From Ligilactobacillus araffinosus DSM 20653 (GTDB lineage: Bacteria; Bacillota; Bacilli; Lactobacillales; Lactobacillaceae), in NCBI RefSeq assembly GCF_001435375.1, contig NZ_AYYZ01000025.1, positions 1 to 64,000 on the forward strand: DNA of 64,000 nucleotides, written 5' to 3'. The notes beneath the pieces are model-generated. The model was not told the DNA's origin. It saw only the letters and a program-made list of their open reading frames with translations, and ran no database searches. Positions 1 to 9,863 of the stretch are shown here, one piece after another. The stretch's first letter is position 1, and each line of letters starts with the position of its first letter. A program made the position numbers and the translations under genes.

Positions 1-779
1 CGCACTTTTTGCGTTGGCATATCCATTTCAGCCCCGATTTCTTCCGGAATTGGTTCACGACCAAGATCTTGGAGCATTTGCCGTTGAATCCGGATCAGTT
101 TATTGATTGTTTCAACCATGTGAACCGGAATCCGAATCGTCCGTGCTTGATCCGCAATTGCCCGCGTAATAGCTTGCCGGATCCACCAGGTTGCATAGGT
201 TGAGAACTTGAATCCTTTGCGGTAATCGAATTTTTCAACCGCCTTCATCAATCCCATGTTTCCTTCTTGAATTAAATCAAGAAATGACATTCCACGGCCT
301 ACATATCGTTTAGCAATTGAAACAACCAACCGTAAGTTGGCTTCTGCCAATTTCTTTTTCGCTTCTTCATCACCCTGTTCAATCTTTAAAGCCAAATCGA
401 TTTCTTCGTCAGCGGTTAACAAGTCTACCCGACCAATTTCCTTTAAATACATCCGAACCGGATCATTGATCTTAACGCCAGATGGAGCTGAAACGTCCTT
501 TTTCGCTTCTTCAGCAGTATGATTAGCTGCTTTCAAACTGGCCTTGCTTGGTTCACCATCTTCATCAACGACCGAAACTCCAGCATCTTCGACCCGTTCG
601 ATCAACTTATCCATTTGATCAGCATCAAGGTGCATCGGTTCAGCAATCCGTTTGCTTAATTCATCATATTGAATTTGGCCTTTTTTCTTATATTCTTTAA
701 TTAAAGCATTAACTTCTTTTTTAAATGTCTTTTCATCAAATGCTGGTTCTTCAGCTTGAGCTTTCTTTTTTGCAGGCAT
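1..779 (-). CDS. rpoD: RNA polymerase primary sigma factor RpoD (3' part outside window)
   Basis: Primary (housekeeping) sigma factor directing core RNA polymerase to -35/-10 promoters. About 259 codons are visible. The start ATG (777-779) is preceded by an AGGAGG at 787-792 that overlaps the dnaG stop. The N-terminus is Lys/Ala-rich, followed by region 1.2 ([11 protein letters not shown]), region 2 with the -10-recognition/melting helix ([15 protein letters not shown]) and the start of region 3 ([16 protein letters not shown]). Region 4 and the stop lie beyond base 1. It directly follows dnaG, the classical dnaG-rpoD pairing, and is probably translationally coupled to it. Identification is secure; only the C-terminal half is missing, because of the window edge. 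Confidence 0.97.
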   Translation of the reverse strand, partial: MPAKKKAQAEEPAFDEKTFKKEVNALIKEYKKKGQIQYDELSKRIAEPMHLDADQMDKLIERVEDAGVSVVDEDGEPSKASLKAANHTAEEAKKDVSAPSGVKINDPVRMYLKEIGRVDLLTADEEIDLALKIEQGDEEAKKKLAEANLRLVVSIAKRYVGRGMSFLDLIQEGNMGLMKAVEKFDYRKGFKFSTYATWWIRQAITRAIADQARTIRIPVHMVETINKLIRIQRQMLQDLGREPIPEEIGAEMDMPTQKV

Positions 780-791
780 TCTCAATTCCTC

Positions 792-2672
792 CTATTGGTC
801 TCCTGATTTCATTAAATCTTTCTGCCGCAAAAGATTCGTTTTTTCCATAATTAATGACATTAGATTATCGCTATCATTCATCCGTTTGGCTTTCTTGATT
901 TTTTCATCAAGACGGTTAATTTTCTCCTCAAGCGGGTACTCATTCATAATTAACGAAATACAATCTTCAATTTCTTGATCAGTTGCCATTCCCTGATACT
1001 CTTCCATCAAAAGCTCAGTTGCCAGTGAATGTAATTGATCATCGCTTACCATTTCCAAAAATTTTGCATCATCAAATTCTTCATCATGATTAAAATACTC
1101 TTCAGCTAACAAATAAAGGGTTTGGTAACTTTGATGAATGAAATTAAAATCTTCAAGTTCGCGGACCTTAAACCACACATCGCGTTCATGCAGCATCCGA
1201 TAGAGCAATAACCGTTCAGCTCGTTCAACGCGCGAATACTTCGGTTTTTCAAAAGACTCGGTAACTGTTGTGATTGTCTTTTGATAATTGGCAAATTCCG
1301 ATTCCGGTGTTTGTTGATTAGTCTTTTCACGTGTCTGTTGTTCAGCCATCAGCGATTGTAATTGACTTTCAAGGTTGCGGTATTCAACGCCAAACTTTGA
1401 TGCCAACCGGTTCAAGTACAAGTCACGTTCGATTGGATCCTTGACCGTTACCAGTTCCTTCAAAATATCAGAAATATATGCTAACTGGTCGTTTTCATTT
1501 TCAAGATTCCGATTGCGTGCATAAAAGTGCATGAAAAAACTTAATGGTGTTTCATGCTGATTTTTCACAATTTCACGAAACTTTTCTTCACCGTACTTTT
1601 TAACGACTTCATCCGGATCAAGTTTATCCGGTAAACTAACGACTTCCAGATCAAACCGGTCACTTGGACGAATGATTTCTAATGCGCGTTTCGTCGCGTT
1701 TTGCCCGGGATCATCGCCGTCATAGCAAATTGAAAGCTTTCGCGCCTGATGCGCTAGAATTCCAATTTGTTCATCCGTTAAACTCGTTCCCATTGACGCA
1801 ACGCCATTCTTAACTCCAGCGCGATATGCCGCTAAAACATCCATAAATCCTTCAAAAAGAATTACCGATTTTGTTTGGCGAATCGTTGCCTTCGCCTTAT
1901 CCAAATTAAAGAGAACCCGTCGTTTATTAAAAATCGGCGTTTCAGGCGAGTTCAAATATTTAGGAACCGTCTTATCTTCAGTGTGCATTGCTCTTCCTGA
2001 AAAAGCAATTGGATGCCCATTGGCATCGTTAATCGGGAACATTACTCGGTCTTTAAAACGGTCGTTTAAATTATCAACCGGAGTGTCAGCGTTGGCCGAT
2101 CGCTCAACAAATAATCCAGATTTACGTAAAACCTGATAGTTAATTTGTTTTTCCTTTACAAAATTTTTCAAAATATCCGTCGTCGGTGCAAATCCTAGAT
2201 TAAACTCATTGATCATGTCATCTTGCAATCCCCGCTGATGCAAGTAATCCAACGCCTCCTGCCCCAACTCTGTATTTACCAAAATATGGTGATATAACTG
2301 GGTTGCTTGGGCATATAAGCTAATAATTTTTCCATTTTCAGATGACTCCGTTGCATTTAACGTGCCAAGTTGCGTGTACTTTGGATCAAGGGTGATTCCA
2401 CTCATTTCCGCAACTTTTTGAAAAGCTTCCGGGAAGGTTAAACCTTCTGTTTCCATCACAAATTTAAAAACATTGCCACCTCGATGACATGAAAAACAAT
2501 TAAAAATTTGTTTTTGTTCATTAACCGAAAACGATGGTGTTGTTTCCGGATGGAAAGGACAAAAGCCGAACCAGTTTTTGCCGGACTTATGCAACTGCAC
2601 TTTCTGACTAACAATATCCAAGATATTGACCTCTGACCGCACCTGATCGATCAGCTCTGGTGGAATCCGCAT
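792..2672 (-). CDS. dnaG: DNA primase DnaG
   Basis: Synthesises RNA primers for replication at the fork together with the replicative helicase. 626 aa, a normal length. The N-terminal CHC2 zinc ribbon is intact (C38, H41, C59, C62; CPFHPETTPSF then CHRGGNVF). The TOPRIM core follows at about residues 255-340 (VILFEGFMDVLA, ICYDGDDPGQNA), and the C-terminal helicase-interaction region is helical and charged. The ATG is preceded by GGAGAGG. It lies upstream of rpoD and its stop overlaps the rpoD ribosome binding site. A promoter is visible about 60-85 bases upstream, after the glyS terminator, so dnaG-rpoD can be transcribed independently of glyQS. Confidence 0.98.
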   Translation of the reverse strand: MRIPPELIDQVRSEVNILDIVSQKVQLHKSGKNWFGFCPFHPETTPSFSVNEQKQIFNCFSCHRGGNVFKFVMETEGLTFPEAFQKVAEMSGITLDPKYTQLGTLNATESSENGKIISLYAQATQLYHHILVNTELGQEALDYLHQRGLQDDMINEFNLGFAPTTDILKNFVKEKQINYQVLRKSGLFVERSANADTPVDNLNDRFKDRVMFPINDANGHPIAFSGRAMHTEDKTVPKYLNSPETPIFNKRRVLFNLDKAKATIRQTKSVILFEGFMDVLAAYRAGVKNGVASMGTSLTDEQIGILAHQARKLSICYDGDDPGQNATKRALEIIRPSDRFDLEVVSLPDKLDPDEVVKKYGEEKFREIVKNQHETPLSFFMHFYARNRNLENENDQLAYISDILKELVTVKDPIERDLYLNRLASKFGVEYRNLESQLQSLMAEQQTREKTNQQTPESEFANYQKTITTVTESFEKPKYSRVERAERLLLYRMLHERDVWFKVRELEDFNFIHQSYQTLYLLAEEYFNHDEEFDDAKFLEMVSDDQLHSLATELLMEEYQGMATDQEIEDCISLIMNEYPLEEKINRLDEKIKKAKRMNDSDNLMSLIMEKTNLLRQKDLMKSGDQ

Positions 2673-2730
2673 TTTGACCTCTCCTCTCTAAAAAAGGGTA
2701 AAAAACACCCGCTGTTTATAGTCAAATAAA

Positions 2731-2759
2731 ATGATACCGCGAATTGTTACAAGTTGCAA
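2731..2759 (-). promoter_or_regulatory. Putative sigma-A promoter of dnaG-rpoD
   Basis: On the minus strand TTGCAA (2754-2759) is separated by exactly 17 bases from TATCAT (2731-2736). It lies between the glyS terminator and the dnaG start, leaving a leader of about 50 bases. Assigned by consensus and position only. Confidence 0.55.
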
Positions 2760-2777
2760 ATTTAAAGCATTTCTGTA

Positions 2778-2812
2778 CAAAAAAATTCCAATGGCCATCG
2801 CCATCGGAATTT
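2778..2812 (-). terminator. Intrinsic terminator after glyS
   Basis: Stem AAATTCCGATGGC / GCCATTGGAATTT on the minus strand (arms 2800-2812 and 2783-2795) followed by a T-run. It sits 20 bases past the glyS stop. Confidence 0.85.
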
Positions 2813-2832
2813 CAAATTTAATGATCAATTCA

Positions 2833-4917
2833 CTATTTGACGTTCAAATTATCCAATTCACCAAAGTCTTTCGTCAAATCAGCAATTTGCTTTAATTGCA
2901 AGAGCCGGTTTTGCTTTACATCTTCATCCTTTGCCATGATCATGGTTGAATCGAAGTAATCGGTGATTGGATCTTTCAATGAAGCTAATTGACTGAACTT
3001 TTCTTCCAAGTCAGCTTGTTCAAAGGCCGTTGCTACTTTCTTAACAGCTTCTGCAAGTTTCTTTTCAGATTCATTTTCAAATAATTCAGTTTTCAAAATA
3101 GCATCATCTTCAAAGTTCGGAGCCTTCTTGGCCATCCGGCCGACCCGGGTCAAGGCTTCGATCGTTTCCTTAAAGTCATCGTCTTCAAGGTGCTTACCAA
3201 GGATCTTAGCGGCTTCTTCAATGTCAACAAATGCATTTTCAGGGTTAGCAACCACCGTATCAAGCACATCATGACGGAGTTGCTTATCGCCATTCATGAT
3301 TTGAGCAAGCCGATCGATGATAAATTGTTGCATATCTTTTTGTTCATCGCCTGGCATGATGTTCTTATATAAATCTGGGCGATCGTTCATTGCATTTTCA
3401 ATAAACTTCAACATCATTGGAACAGATAACTTCCAGTTGCGAGCAAGGGCAATGCGAACGATTCCTAAAGCTTGACGCCGCAATGCATATGGATCATTTG
3501 AACCACTTGGAATCATTCCAGCAGCGAAGAATGCTTGGATACTATCGATCTTATCTGCAATTGATAATACTGCTCCAACCTTTGTAGCTGGTAGTTCGCC
3601 TTCCGCACTGGTTGGCATGTATTCCTCACGGATTGCAGCTGCGACATTGTCATTTTCGCCTTGCAAGCGGGCATAGATTTCACCCATGACCCCTTGCAAT
3701 TCAGCAAATTCACCAACCATGCCGGTTACCAAGTCAAACTTGTAAATTTGTGCTGCCCGATCTAAATCAGCTAATTCTTGGTCATTTAAGCCAACAAACT
3801 TTCCAATTTGACTTGCAAGCAAACGCACCCGCGCCATCTTTTCGTAAATTGTACCGATTTTATCGTGGAACATAACCTTCTTCAAGCGTTCAACGTAATC
3901 CGCAATTGATTGTTTTTGATCTTCTTCATAGAAGAACTTCGCATCTTCAAGCCGAGCGGTTAACACCTTTTCGTTCCCTTGAACGACGTTTTCTAAGTAT
4001 TCCGTGTTTCCATTCCGAACTGAAACAAAGTTTGGCAATAATTTGCCATTTTGATCAGTTACATAGAAGAACCGTTGGTGATCCTTCATTGAAGTGATCA
4101 AAACTTGGTCTGGAACACTTAAGTATTTTTCATCAAATGATCCGGCAAAAACTGTAGGATATTCGACTAAGTTATTAACTTCTTCAAGCAAATCTTCGTC
4201 AATCACGATCTTCCAATTATTCTTTTGAGCAAGATCATTGATCTGCTTGCGAATCATCGATTTTCGTTCAGTTGCATCAACAATTACTTTTTCTGACCGC
4301 AATGCTTCAACATAATCATCAGCATTCTTCAGTTCAACTGGTTTTCCAAGGAATCGGTGACCTTGAGAAACGTTACCGCTTTCGATGTTCAAAATCTTGA
4401 ATGGAATAACTTGATCGTCTAACATCGCAACAATCCACCGAATTGGGCGAACATATTGGAAATCGTTGGTTCCCCACCGCATCATTGTTGGAAATTTCAA
4501 ATCCATTGCAACGTCTCGCATGCCCTGCATTACGTCGGCAGCAGCCTTTCCTTCAATAAACTTCTTAACATAAACATATTCTGTACCTTTAAGTTCTTTG
4601 AAGAAGATATCATCAACTGAAACGCCTTGGCCACGAGCAAATCCTTGGGCAGCCTTTGACCAGTTACCATCCTTATCATAGGCAATCTTTTTAGCAGGAC
4701 CCTTAGCCTCTTCTTGAATGTCTGGTTGTTTGTCAGCCAATCCAGTAACCTCGATCGTCAACCGCCGCGGGGTTGAATATGTTTGGACTTCATCAAAATC
4801 CATCCGTTGCTCTTTCAAGAATTTTTCTGTTTTTTCAACTAATTGGGCTGCGCTTGGAGTGACAACATGCGCTGGAATTTCTTCCAAGCCAATTTCCATT
4901 AAAAATGTATGTGACAT
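2833..4917 (-). CDS. glyS: Glycyl-tRNA synthetase beta subunit
   Basis: Large subunit of the bacterial alpha2beta2 glycyl-tRNA synthetase, which charges tRNA-Gly. 694 aa, usual for the family. The N-terminal FLMEIGLEEIPAHVV is the characteristic GlyS start; the middle contains FPTMMRWG and ITSMKDHQRFFYV, and the helical C-terminus carries the anticodon-binding DALR-like region. GGAGGATAAATAAC precedes the ATG, and the gene starts 1 base after the glyQ stop, so the two subunits are co-transcribed and probably translationally coupled. Expression is expected to follow the T-box upstream of glyQ. Confidence 0.98.
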   Translation of the reverse strand: MSHTFLMEIGLEEIPAHVVTPSAAQLVEKTEKFLKEQRMDFDEVQTYSTPRRLTIEVTGLADKQPDIQEEAKGPAKKIAYDKDGNWSKAAQGFARGQGVSVDDIFFKELKGTEYVYVKKFIEGKAAADVMQGMRDVAMDLKFPTMMRWGTNDFQYVRPIRWIVAMLDDQVIPFKILNIESGNVSQGHRFLGKPVELKNADDYVEALRSEKVIVDATERKSMIRKQINDLAQKNNWKIVIDEDLLEEVNNLVEYPTVFAGSFDEKYLSVPDQVLITSMKDHQRFFYVTDQNGKLLPNFVSVRNGNTEYLENVVQGNEKVLTARLEDAKFFYEEDQKQSIADYVERLKKVMFHDKIGTIYEKMARVRLLASQIGKFVGLNDQELADLDRAAQIYKFDLVTGMVGEFAELQGVMGEIYARLQGENDNVAAAIREEYMPTSAEGELPATKVGAVLSIADKIDSIQAFFAAGMIPSGSNDPYALRRQALGIVRIALARNWKLSVPMMLKFIENAMNDRPDLYKNIMPGDEQKDMQQFIIDRLAQIMNGDKQLRHDVLDTVVANPENAFVDIEEAAKILGKHLEDDDFKETIEALTRVGRMAKKAPNFEDDAILKTELFENESEKKLAEAVKKVATAFEQADLEEKFSQLASLKDPITDYFDSTMIMAKDEDVKQNRLLQLKQIADLTKDFGELDNLNVK

Positions 4918-4918
4918 G

Positions 4919-5836
4919 TTATTTATCCTCCTTCAATAATTTTTGACGTAATTCTTCATCCTTGATCAATGGGAAGCCTAACTTCTTCCGTTCTTCAACG
5001 AAGACCTTTGCAATCGCTTTTGCCATATTCCGGATCCGCGCAAGGTAACCGGCCCGTTCCGTTACTGAAACGGCTCCGCGAGCATCCAATAAGTTAAATG
5101 TGTGACTGCATTTCAAAATGTAATCATATGCGGGGTGAACAAGCCCTTCCTTGATCAACCGCTTAGCTTCCTTTTCATACGTATCAAAAGCATCTAAAAG
5201 CATTTCTTGGTTGCTTTCCTCAAAGGCATATTTTGAGTGTTCATATTCAGGTTCCTTGAAAATGTCACCATACTTTACGCCATCAGCCCATTCCAAATCA
5301 AAGACTGAATTAACGTCTTGAATGTATGATGATAACCGTTCAAGTCCGTATGTAACTTCTGAAGCAACTGGTTTAACTTCAAGACCGCCGACTTGTTGGA
5401 AGTATGTAAATTGGGTAACTTCCATCCCGTCAAGCCAAACTTCCCAACCAACACCGGCGCATCCCATTGAGGGATTTTCCCAGTTATCTTCAACAAATCG
5501 AATATCGTGTTCTTTAGGTTCGATTCCTAATGCCCGCAAACTATCCAAGTATAAGTCTTGAATATTATCTGGATTTGGTTTCATCAAAACTTGGAATTGG
5601 TGGTGTTGATATAACCGGTTGGGGTTTTCACCATACCGTCCATCAGCTGGCCGGCGTGATGGTTCAACATACGCAACGTTCCATGGTTCTGGTCCGATTG
5701 CCCGTAAGAATGTATATGGACTCATCGTTCCAGCACCTTTTTCAGTGTCATACGATTGCATGATCATGCAACCCTGCTTTGCCCAAAATTGTTGCAAAGT
5801 TAAAATAATATCTTGCATTGATAACTTCTTTGCCAT
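4919..5836 (-). CDS. glyQ: Glycyl-tRNA synthetase alpha subunit
   Basis: Catalytic small subunit of the heterotetrameric glycyl-tRNA synthetase. 305 aa from the ATG at 5836, which has GGAGGAG 8 bases upstream and gives the family N-terminus [18 protein letters not shown]. An in-frame start further upstream at 5905 would run through the T-box terminator hairpin and is rejected. Conserved class II segments include [17 protein letters not shown] (residues 58-74) and [10 protein letters not shown]. First gene of glyQ-glyS, controlled by the glycine T-box riboswitch immediately upstream. Confidence 0.98.
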   Translation of the reverse strand: MAKKLSMQDIILTLQQFWAKQGCMIMQSYDTEKGAGTMSPYTFLRAIGPEPWNVAYVEPSRRPADGRYGENPNRLYQHHQFQVLMKPNPDNIQDLYLDSLRALGIEPKEHDIRFVEDNWENPSMGCAGVGWEVWLDGMEVTQFTYFQQVGGLEVKPVASEVTYGLERLSSYIQDVNSVFDLEWADGVKYGDIFKEPEYEHSKYAFEESNQEMLLDAFDTYEKEAKRLIKEGLVHPAYDYILKCSHTFNLLDARGAVSVTERAGYLARIRNMAKAIAKVFVEERKKLGFPLIKDEELRQKLLKEDK

Positions 5837-5883
5837 TTCAATGCTCCTCCATTCAAAATTTTGAAGAAACGAATCAGCGCACA

Positions 5884-6110
5884 AAAAGTCCCTATGTAAC
5901 GCCAATCCGGTTACATAGGGACGACTTCTTCAAATCGCGGTTCCACCCTATTTCTAGGAGATCCTAGCAGCTTAATTCGTAAGAAACTCCGAAAATGCCA
6001 ATCATTAAAGTTCGCATGTCTGCTTTCACCTGCCAGACTCGCTGTCTTTTGAACTTAAACGACCCTTTCTCATCAATGCTTCTCTTATATTCTGTGGCTA
6101 TCATAGTCTA
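5884..6110 (-). promoter_or_regulatory. T-box leader (tRNA-Gly sensing) of glyQS
   Basis: A long leader before glyQ carries the T-box antiterminator core GGTGGAACCGCGA (5935-5947, minus strand). After it comes a strong terminator hairpin (arms 5909-5922 and 5889-5901, GTCCCTATGTAAC against GTTACATAGGGAC) plus T-run. The UGGA of the T-box bulge can pair with UCCA at the tRNA-Gly 3' end. A GGC triplet at 5997-5999, placed on the 3' side of stem I, fits a glycine specifier. Uncharged tRNA-Gly should stabilise the antiterminator and allow glyQS transcription. Exact 5' end not defined. Confidence 0.9.
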
Positions 6111-6131
6111 ATTCCGATAGCTTGTCAAATC

Positions 6132-6818
6132 TTACTTACAGAACATTAAAACTGCTTCATAAATAATTGGTCCTAAAAGCGCAGGTAAGAAATTTGCGAC
6201 TTTAAAATGTTTAATCTCTAAAATATCACATGCCAACGCAACAATCAAAAGCGAACCAACCGCACTGATTTCGTTAATTGTACTTGCATTTAATAACGGT
6301 TGAATAAATGCTGCACAGCCGTAAATGATTGCTTCATAAAGGAAAACAAACGGTCCCGAAAGAAGAACGCTATAACCAAAAATTGCACCGTAAACAAGTG
6401 AAGTAATCAGGTCTAGAATAACTTTAAAAAGCATCAAACTTGTTTTCCCAGCAAGGGCAACATTTAACGGTCCAACGATTGACATCGAACCAACACATTC
6501 GATCATAAAAACGGTAATAAAGCCTTCCGCGAAATGCGGATCGGAAGTTTTAAACTTCGTTTTCATCCAATTCCCAAAATGATTGAACTTACCATCAATA
6601 TCAAGCCAAACTCCAATTACTGAGCCAATTACCAGGCTGACTAGCATCAATAATGGTTTTTTAGTTACAATTGCACCTTGAATTCCAATTATTCCAACAC
6701 ATAAGGTTGCAATCTCCATCATCGAATTGATTTGTTTATCCGATAAAAAACGTTGTAGCGGTTTACTTAATAATCCGCCGACCGTAATTCCAACTAAATC
6801 CAGAAAAACATAAAACAT
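6132..6818 (-). CDS. DUF554 family integral membrane protein
   Basis: 228 aa, almost entirely hydrophobic with about six or seven membrane segments. The Gly-rich pattern (DLVGITVGGLLSKPLQRFL near the N-terminus; GAIFGYSVLLSGPFVF in the middle) is typical of the DUF554 (YdfK/YqgA-like) family of unknown function. Preceded by AGGTGA and its own consensus-like promoter in the 76-base gap after gadB. It is therefore probably not strictly part of the gad operon, although readthrough is possible because no terminator separates them. No catalytic motif is visible. A role in acid response is suggested only by position. Confidence 0.85.
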   Translation of the reverse strand: MFYVFLDLVGITVGGLLSKPLQRFLSDKQINSMMEIATLCVGIIGIQGAIVTKKPLLMLVSLVIGSVIGVWLDIDGKFNHFGNWMKTKFKTSDPHFAEGFITVFMIECVGSMSIVGPLNVALAGKTSLMLFKVILDLITSLVYGAIFGYSVLLSGPFVFLYEAIIYGCAAFIQPLLNASTINEISAVGSLLIVALACDILEIKHFKVANFLPALLGPIIYEAVLMFCK

Positions 6819-6852
6819 TTATTTCACCTAAATCATTTTTTATTTCTTAACA

Positions 6853-6882
6853 ATTATCAAATTAACTACAGATAAATGTCAA
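6853..6882 (-). promoter_or_regulatory. Putative promoter of the DUF554 gene
   Basis: Minus-strand TTGACA (6877-6882), 18-base spacer, GATAAT (6853-6858), followed by an AGGTGA ribosome binding site and the ATG at 6818. Confidence 0.6.
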
Positions 6883-6894
6883 GTTAATTTCCAA

Positions 6895-8301
6895 TTAGTG
6901 AGTAAAACCATATGTTTTTTTCTTTTGTACATCATCATGATGTGTCAAAACATGTGCATTATCCAGTTCTTTCAAACATGCTTTGAAATCTTCAATAAAT
7001 TCAATGGCAACGTTCATTCCCAAATCTGCGCGGCAAACAATGCGTTGAACAATTAAATTATTTAAATTATCAGGCATTGGATAAGTTGGAACTTGCCAGC
7101 CGCGCATCCGTAAACGATCTGACAAATCATATAAATTCCATTGTTGTGCCTGATCATCTTTTAATGCATAGCATAAAATTGGAAGATGCTGAGCATCATT
7201 GACGACCTTAAACCGACCAGTCTTCTTAATTTCTTTTATAATATATTTTGCAACTTCATGTGTCCGCATATGAATTTCACGATAACCTTCAAATCCATAA
7301 CGTACAAAATTATAATACTGTCCAATAATTTGTGATGCACTGCGTGAAAAATTAATTGCCATCGTTGGCATTTCACCACCAAGATAACTTACATTAAAAA
7401 TTAAATCTTTAGGAACAAATTTTTCATCACGCCATAAAACCCATCCGATTCCTGGATATACTAAACCATACTTATGACCAGATGAATTAATTGAGACCAC
7501 ATTTTTCAATTTAAAGTCCCACTCAATCTCCGGCTCAACAAATGGTGTGTAAAAGCCACCGGAAGCAGCGTCAACATGAATATACACTTTGTAATCCGTA
7601 TGTTTATTATATTCTTCGACCAAGTCATTTAATTTCTTGATATTGTCGTACCGACCTGTATAGGTAATTCCCATAATTCCAACAATTCCAATCGTATATT
7701 CATCAACATAATCCATAACTTTATCCATATTTAACGAAAGGTTATCTTCATCAAGCGGAACTTCCCGTAACTCTATATCCCAATATGTACAAAACTTTTC
7801 CCAGCAAACCTGATAGCTTGAGGAAATTACTAAATTAGGCTTATGTGCATTTAAATCAAGTCCTAATTTCTCTGCCCGTTGACGCCAAGCAAACTTCATT
7901 GCTAAACCACCAAGCATACATGCTTCAGATGAACCAACCGTTGACGTTCCAAGATAATTGCCATCTTTTGGAGCATGCCATAAGTCAGCTAAAATATTAA
8001 CACACCGATTTTCGATTTCTGTGGTTCGCGGGTATTCCGATTTATCGATTGCATTCTTTTCAAGTGTTTCAGCCATTAACTTCGTTGCTTCTGGCTCCAT
8101 GTAAGTCTGACAAAAAGTTGCTAAATTTTGGCGCGCATTCCCCTCATCTTCTAGTTCATCTTTAACCATTCGGTATGCAACATCCGCTTGCATTGATTTA
8201 GAAGCAAGTTTATATTTGGGTAAATCTGCATCCTCATTTGGATTTCCAAAAATTGGATCTAAATACTTTGATTCTTCCTGATTTTTCTTTCCAAATAACA
8301 T
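6895..8301 (-). CDS. gadB: Glutamate decarboxylase
   Basis: PLP enzyme converting glutamate to GABA and CO2 in the cytoplasm, consuming one proton; half of the GAD acid-resistance system. 468 aa, full length. Signatures are HVDAASGGFYTPF (D244 contacts the cofactor) and SINSSGHKYG, with H277 and the Schiff-base lysine K278. The C-terminal tail ends KKKTYGFTH. In E. coli GadB a histidine in the equivalent tail plugs the active site at neutral pH, so pH gating is possible here (inference). AGGAGG precedes the ATG, 12 bases behind gadC: third gene of aspD-gadC-gadB. Confidence 0.97.
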   Translation of the reverse strand: MLFGKKNQEESKYLDPIFGNPNEDADLPKYKLASKSMQADVAYRMVKDELEDEGNARQNLATFCQTYMEPEATKLMAETLEKNAIDKSEYPRTTEIENRCVNILADLWHAPKDGNYLGTSTVGSSEACMLGGLAMKFAWRQRAEKLGLDLNAHKPNLVISSSYQVCWEKFCTYWDIELREVPLDEDNLSLNMDKVMDYVDEYTIGIVGIMGITYTGRYDNIKKLNDLVEEYNKHTDYKVYIHVDAASGGFYTPFVEPEIEWDFKLKNVVSINSSGHKYGLVYPGIGWVLWRDEKFVPKDLIFNVSYLGGEMPTMAINFSRSASQIIGQYYNFVRYGFEGYREIHMRTHEVAKYIIKEIKKTGRFKVVNDAQHLPILCYALKDDQAQQWNLYDLSDRLRMRGWQVPTYPMPDNLNNLIVQRIVCRADLGMNVAIEFIEDFKACLKELDNAHVLTHHDDVQKKKTYGFTH

Positions 8302-8313
8302 AAAATATTCCTC

Positions 8314-9837
8314 CTACTTTTTTAGATTACGCTTTAATTTTACATCATGTTCTGTTAAAAATTCACCTCGTCCGATTGGATGAATAAATCGGCTAACATC
8401 GTCACTACGAACATGGCGCAACTTGAATTGATGATTGGGCTCGCCAAAACGATGACGCAACGCATAAATTACAAATGGAATAATGACTGCAGTCACAAAA
8501 CTTATGATCAGCACAACTTGATATTTCCGTCCCTGAAGTGGTGTCAATGATGCCGGTGTAACAAACGAAACGATCAGTGCGAAAATCGACAATGCCAGCC
8601 CCGAAAAAGCAAGGATCGTTTTTCCAATTTTACCGCCTGGTGCATTATATGTGCGTTTTTTATTTGAATAATGATAAATCAATATAAAATAACTAATAAA
8701 AATTAAAATATAACATAATAAATAAATTACAACAGTCAACGAAACGGCCGCTAAAAATGAAACATTGTCCGCTCCACCACCAAATGTTAAAATTGCATCC
8801 CAACAAGTCACAATTATTCCTTGGACAATCAAAACCGGAACAGGAACTCCATCCGAATTTAACTTTCGAAAAGTAGCCGGCAACATTCCTTTTTGCGCGG
8901 CCACATACATTCCTTTAGATGGACCGATGATCCATGATGCAATTTCAGCTGCCACACCAAAGGCAATCAAAAATGCCATAAGCTTTACCAACCATGTCAT
9001 TTGGTTTGTAAAATGCTGTATCAAAGAATTAAAAGCCTGAATTACTCCCGCGCTTAACGACAGGTCTTTTTGCGGTACAACCATTGCAACACTTAATCCG
9101 CCTGTCCCGTCAAGGAAAATTGTTAAAAATACAAGCATAATAATAACTAGCGGATAATTCCGTTGTGGATTCTTTAATTCATTAACGTGTGGTGCTGAAG
9201 CCTCAATCCCGCCAAAGGCTAAGATAAACGAAGAGGCAACCACTAATGTTGATAATTGAGTAAAATTAGGAATCAAAGCATGCCAACTAATTGTAATTTG
9301 ATTTTGACCGCCTTTTAGAAGGTACAAAACTGCTAATCCTAAGAAAATAACTGACGGAATTAAAATTCCTGCAACAAATCCAATTTGTGCAATTTTGGCT
9401 GTTCTTTTGGTTCCTTTAAGTTGCGTAATCGTTAATCCCCAAAAAATTATCAAAACGCCAATAAATTTAATTAATAGATTGCTGTTAAGTGCTGACCAGT
9501 TTAACATATACGCTAAAGCCCCAAGAACAAAATAACTCATTGTAACAAAGCTAACGGTCACTTGAAACCATTCAAAAAAGATGGCGGCAAACCCCCATCG
9601 CTGGCCTAGCGCGTTACTAACCCAGCCATAGACGCCACCATCTTCCCAACCTTTCACACTTGCCATTTCTGCTGCAGCCAGTGAAATTGGCAAGAACCAA
9701 AAAATTCCGAAAATGATTACAAAAAATAATAAATGTAATTTAGCCGTTGCAAAGGTCGGGTACTCGTAAACCGTTAGTACCATCAATGCTGTTAACGAAA
9801 GAAAATCAAACAGCGATAATTTTCGACTTTTTCTCAT
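8314..9837 (-). CDS. gadC: Glutamate:GABA antiporter GadC
   Basis: APC-superfamily antiporter of the GadC branch that brings in glutamate in exchange for GABA across the cytoplasmic membrane. 507 aa with about 12 membrane segments and a polar, basic C-terminal tail of about 45 residues (from RHRFGEPNHQF). In E. coli the GadC tail acts as a pH-dependent plug. Conserved segments include FILAFGGIEASAPHVNELK and EIASWIIGPSKGMY. GGGGAAG precedes the ATG. It lies between aspD and gadB with short gaps (26 and 12 bases), so it probably serves both decarboxylases; dual substrate use is inference. Confidence 0.93.
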   Translation of the reverse strand: MRKSRKLSLFDFLSLTALMVLTVYEYPTFATAKLHLLFFVIIFGIFWFLPISLAAAEMASVKGWEDGGVYGWVSNALGQRWGFAAIFFEWFQVTVSFVTMSYFVLGALAYMLNWSALNSNLLIKFIGVLIIFWGLTITQLKGTKRTAKIAQIGFVAGILIPSVIFLGLAVLYLLKGGQNQITISWHALIPNFTQLSTLVVASSFILAFGGIEASAPHVNELKNPQRNYPLVIIMLVFLTIFLDGTGGLSVAMVVPQKDLSLSAGVIQAFNSLIQHFTNQMTWLVKLMAFLIAFGVAAEIASWIIGPSKGMYVAAQKGMLPATFRKLNSDGVPVPVLIVQGIIVTCWDAILTFGGGADNVSFLAAVSLTVVIYLLCYILIFISYFILIYHYSNKKRTYNAPGGKIGKTILAFSGLALSIFALIVSFVTPASLTPLQGRKYQVVLIISFVTAVIIPFVIYALRHRFGEPNHQFKLRHVRSDDVSRFIHPIGRGEFLTEHDVKLKRNLKK

Positions 9838-9863
9838 ATTAAAATACTTCCCCTAGTACTTAA

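Noticed and set aside
4718-4939. Plus-strand open frame opposite glyS and similar long frames opposite glyQ, parC, parE, pyk and recQ
   Set aside because: They run antisense to conserved genes, lack ribosome binding sites and show no protein-family pattern.
5837-5905. Longer glyQ protein starting at 5905
   Set aside because: The extra codons cover the T-box terminator region, and the ATG at 5836 has a perfect GGAGGAG.
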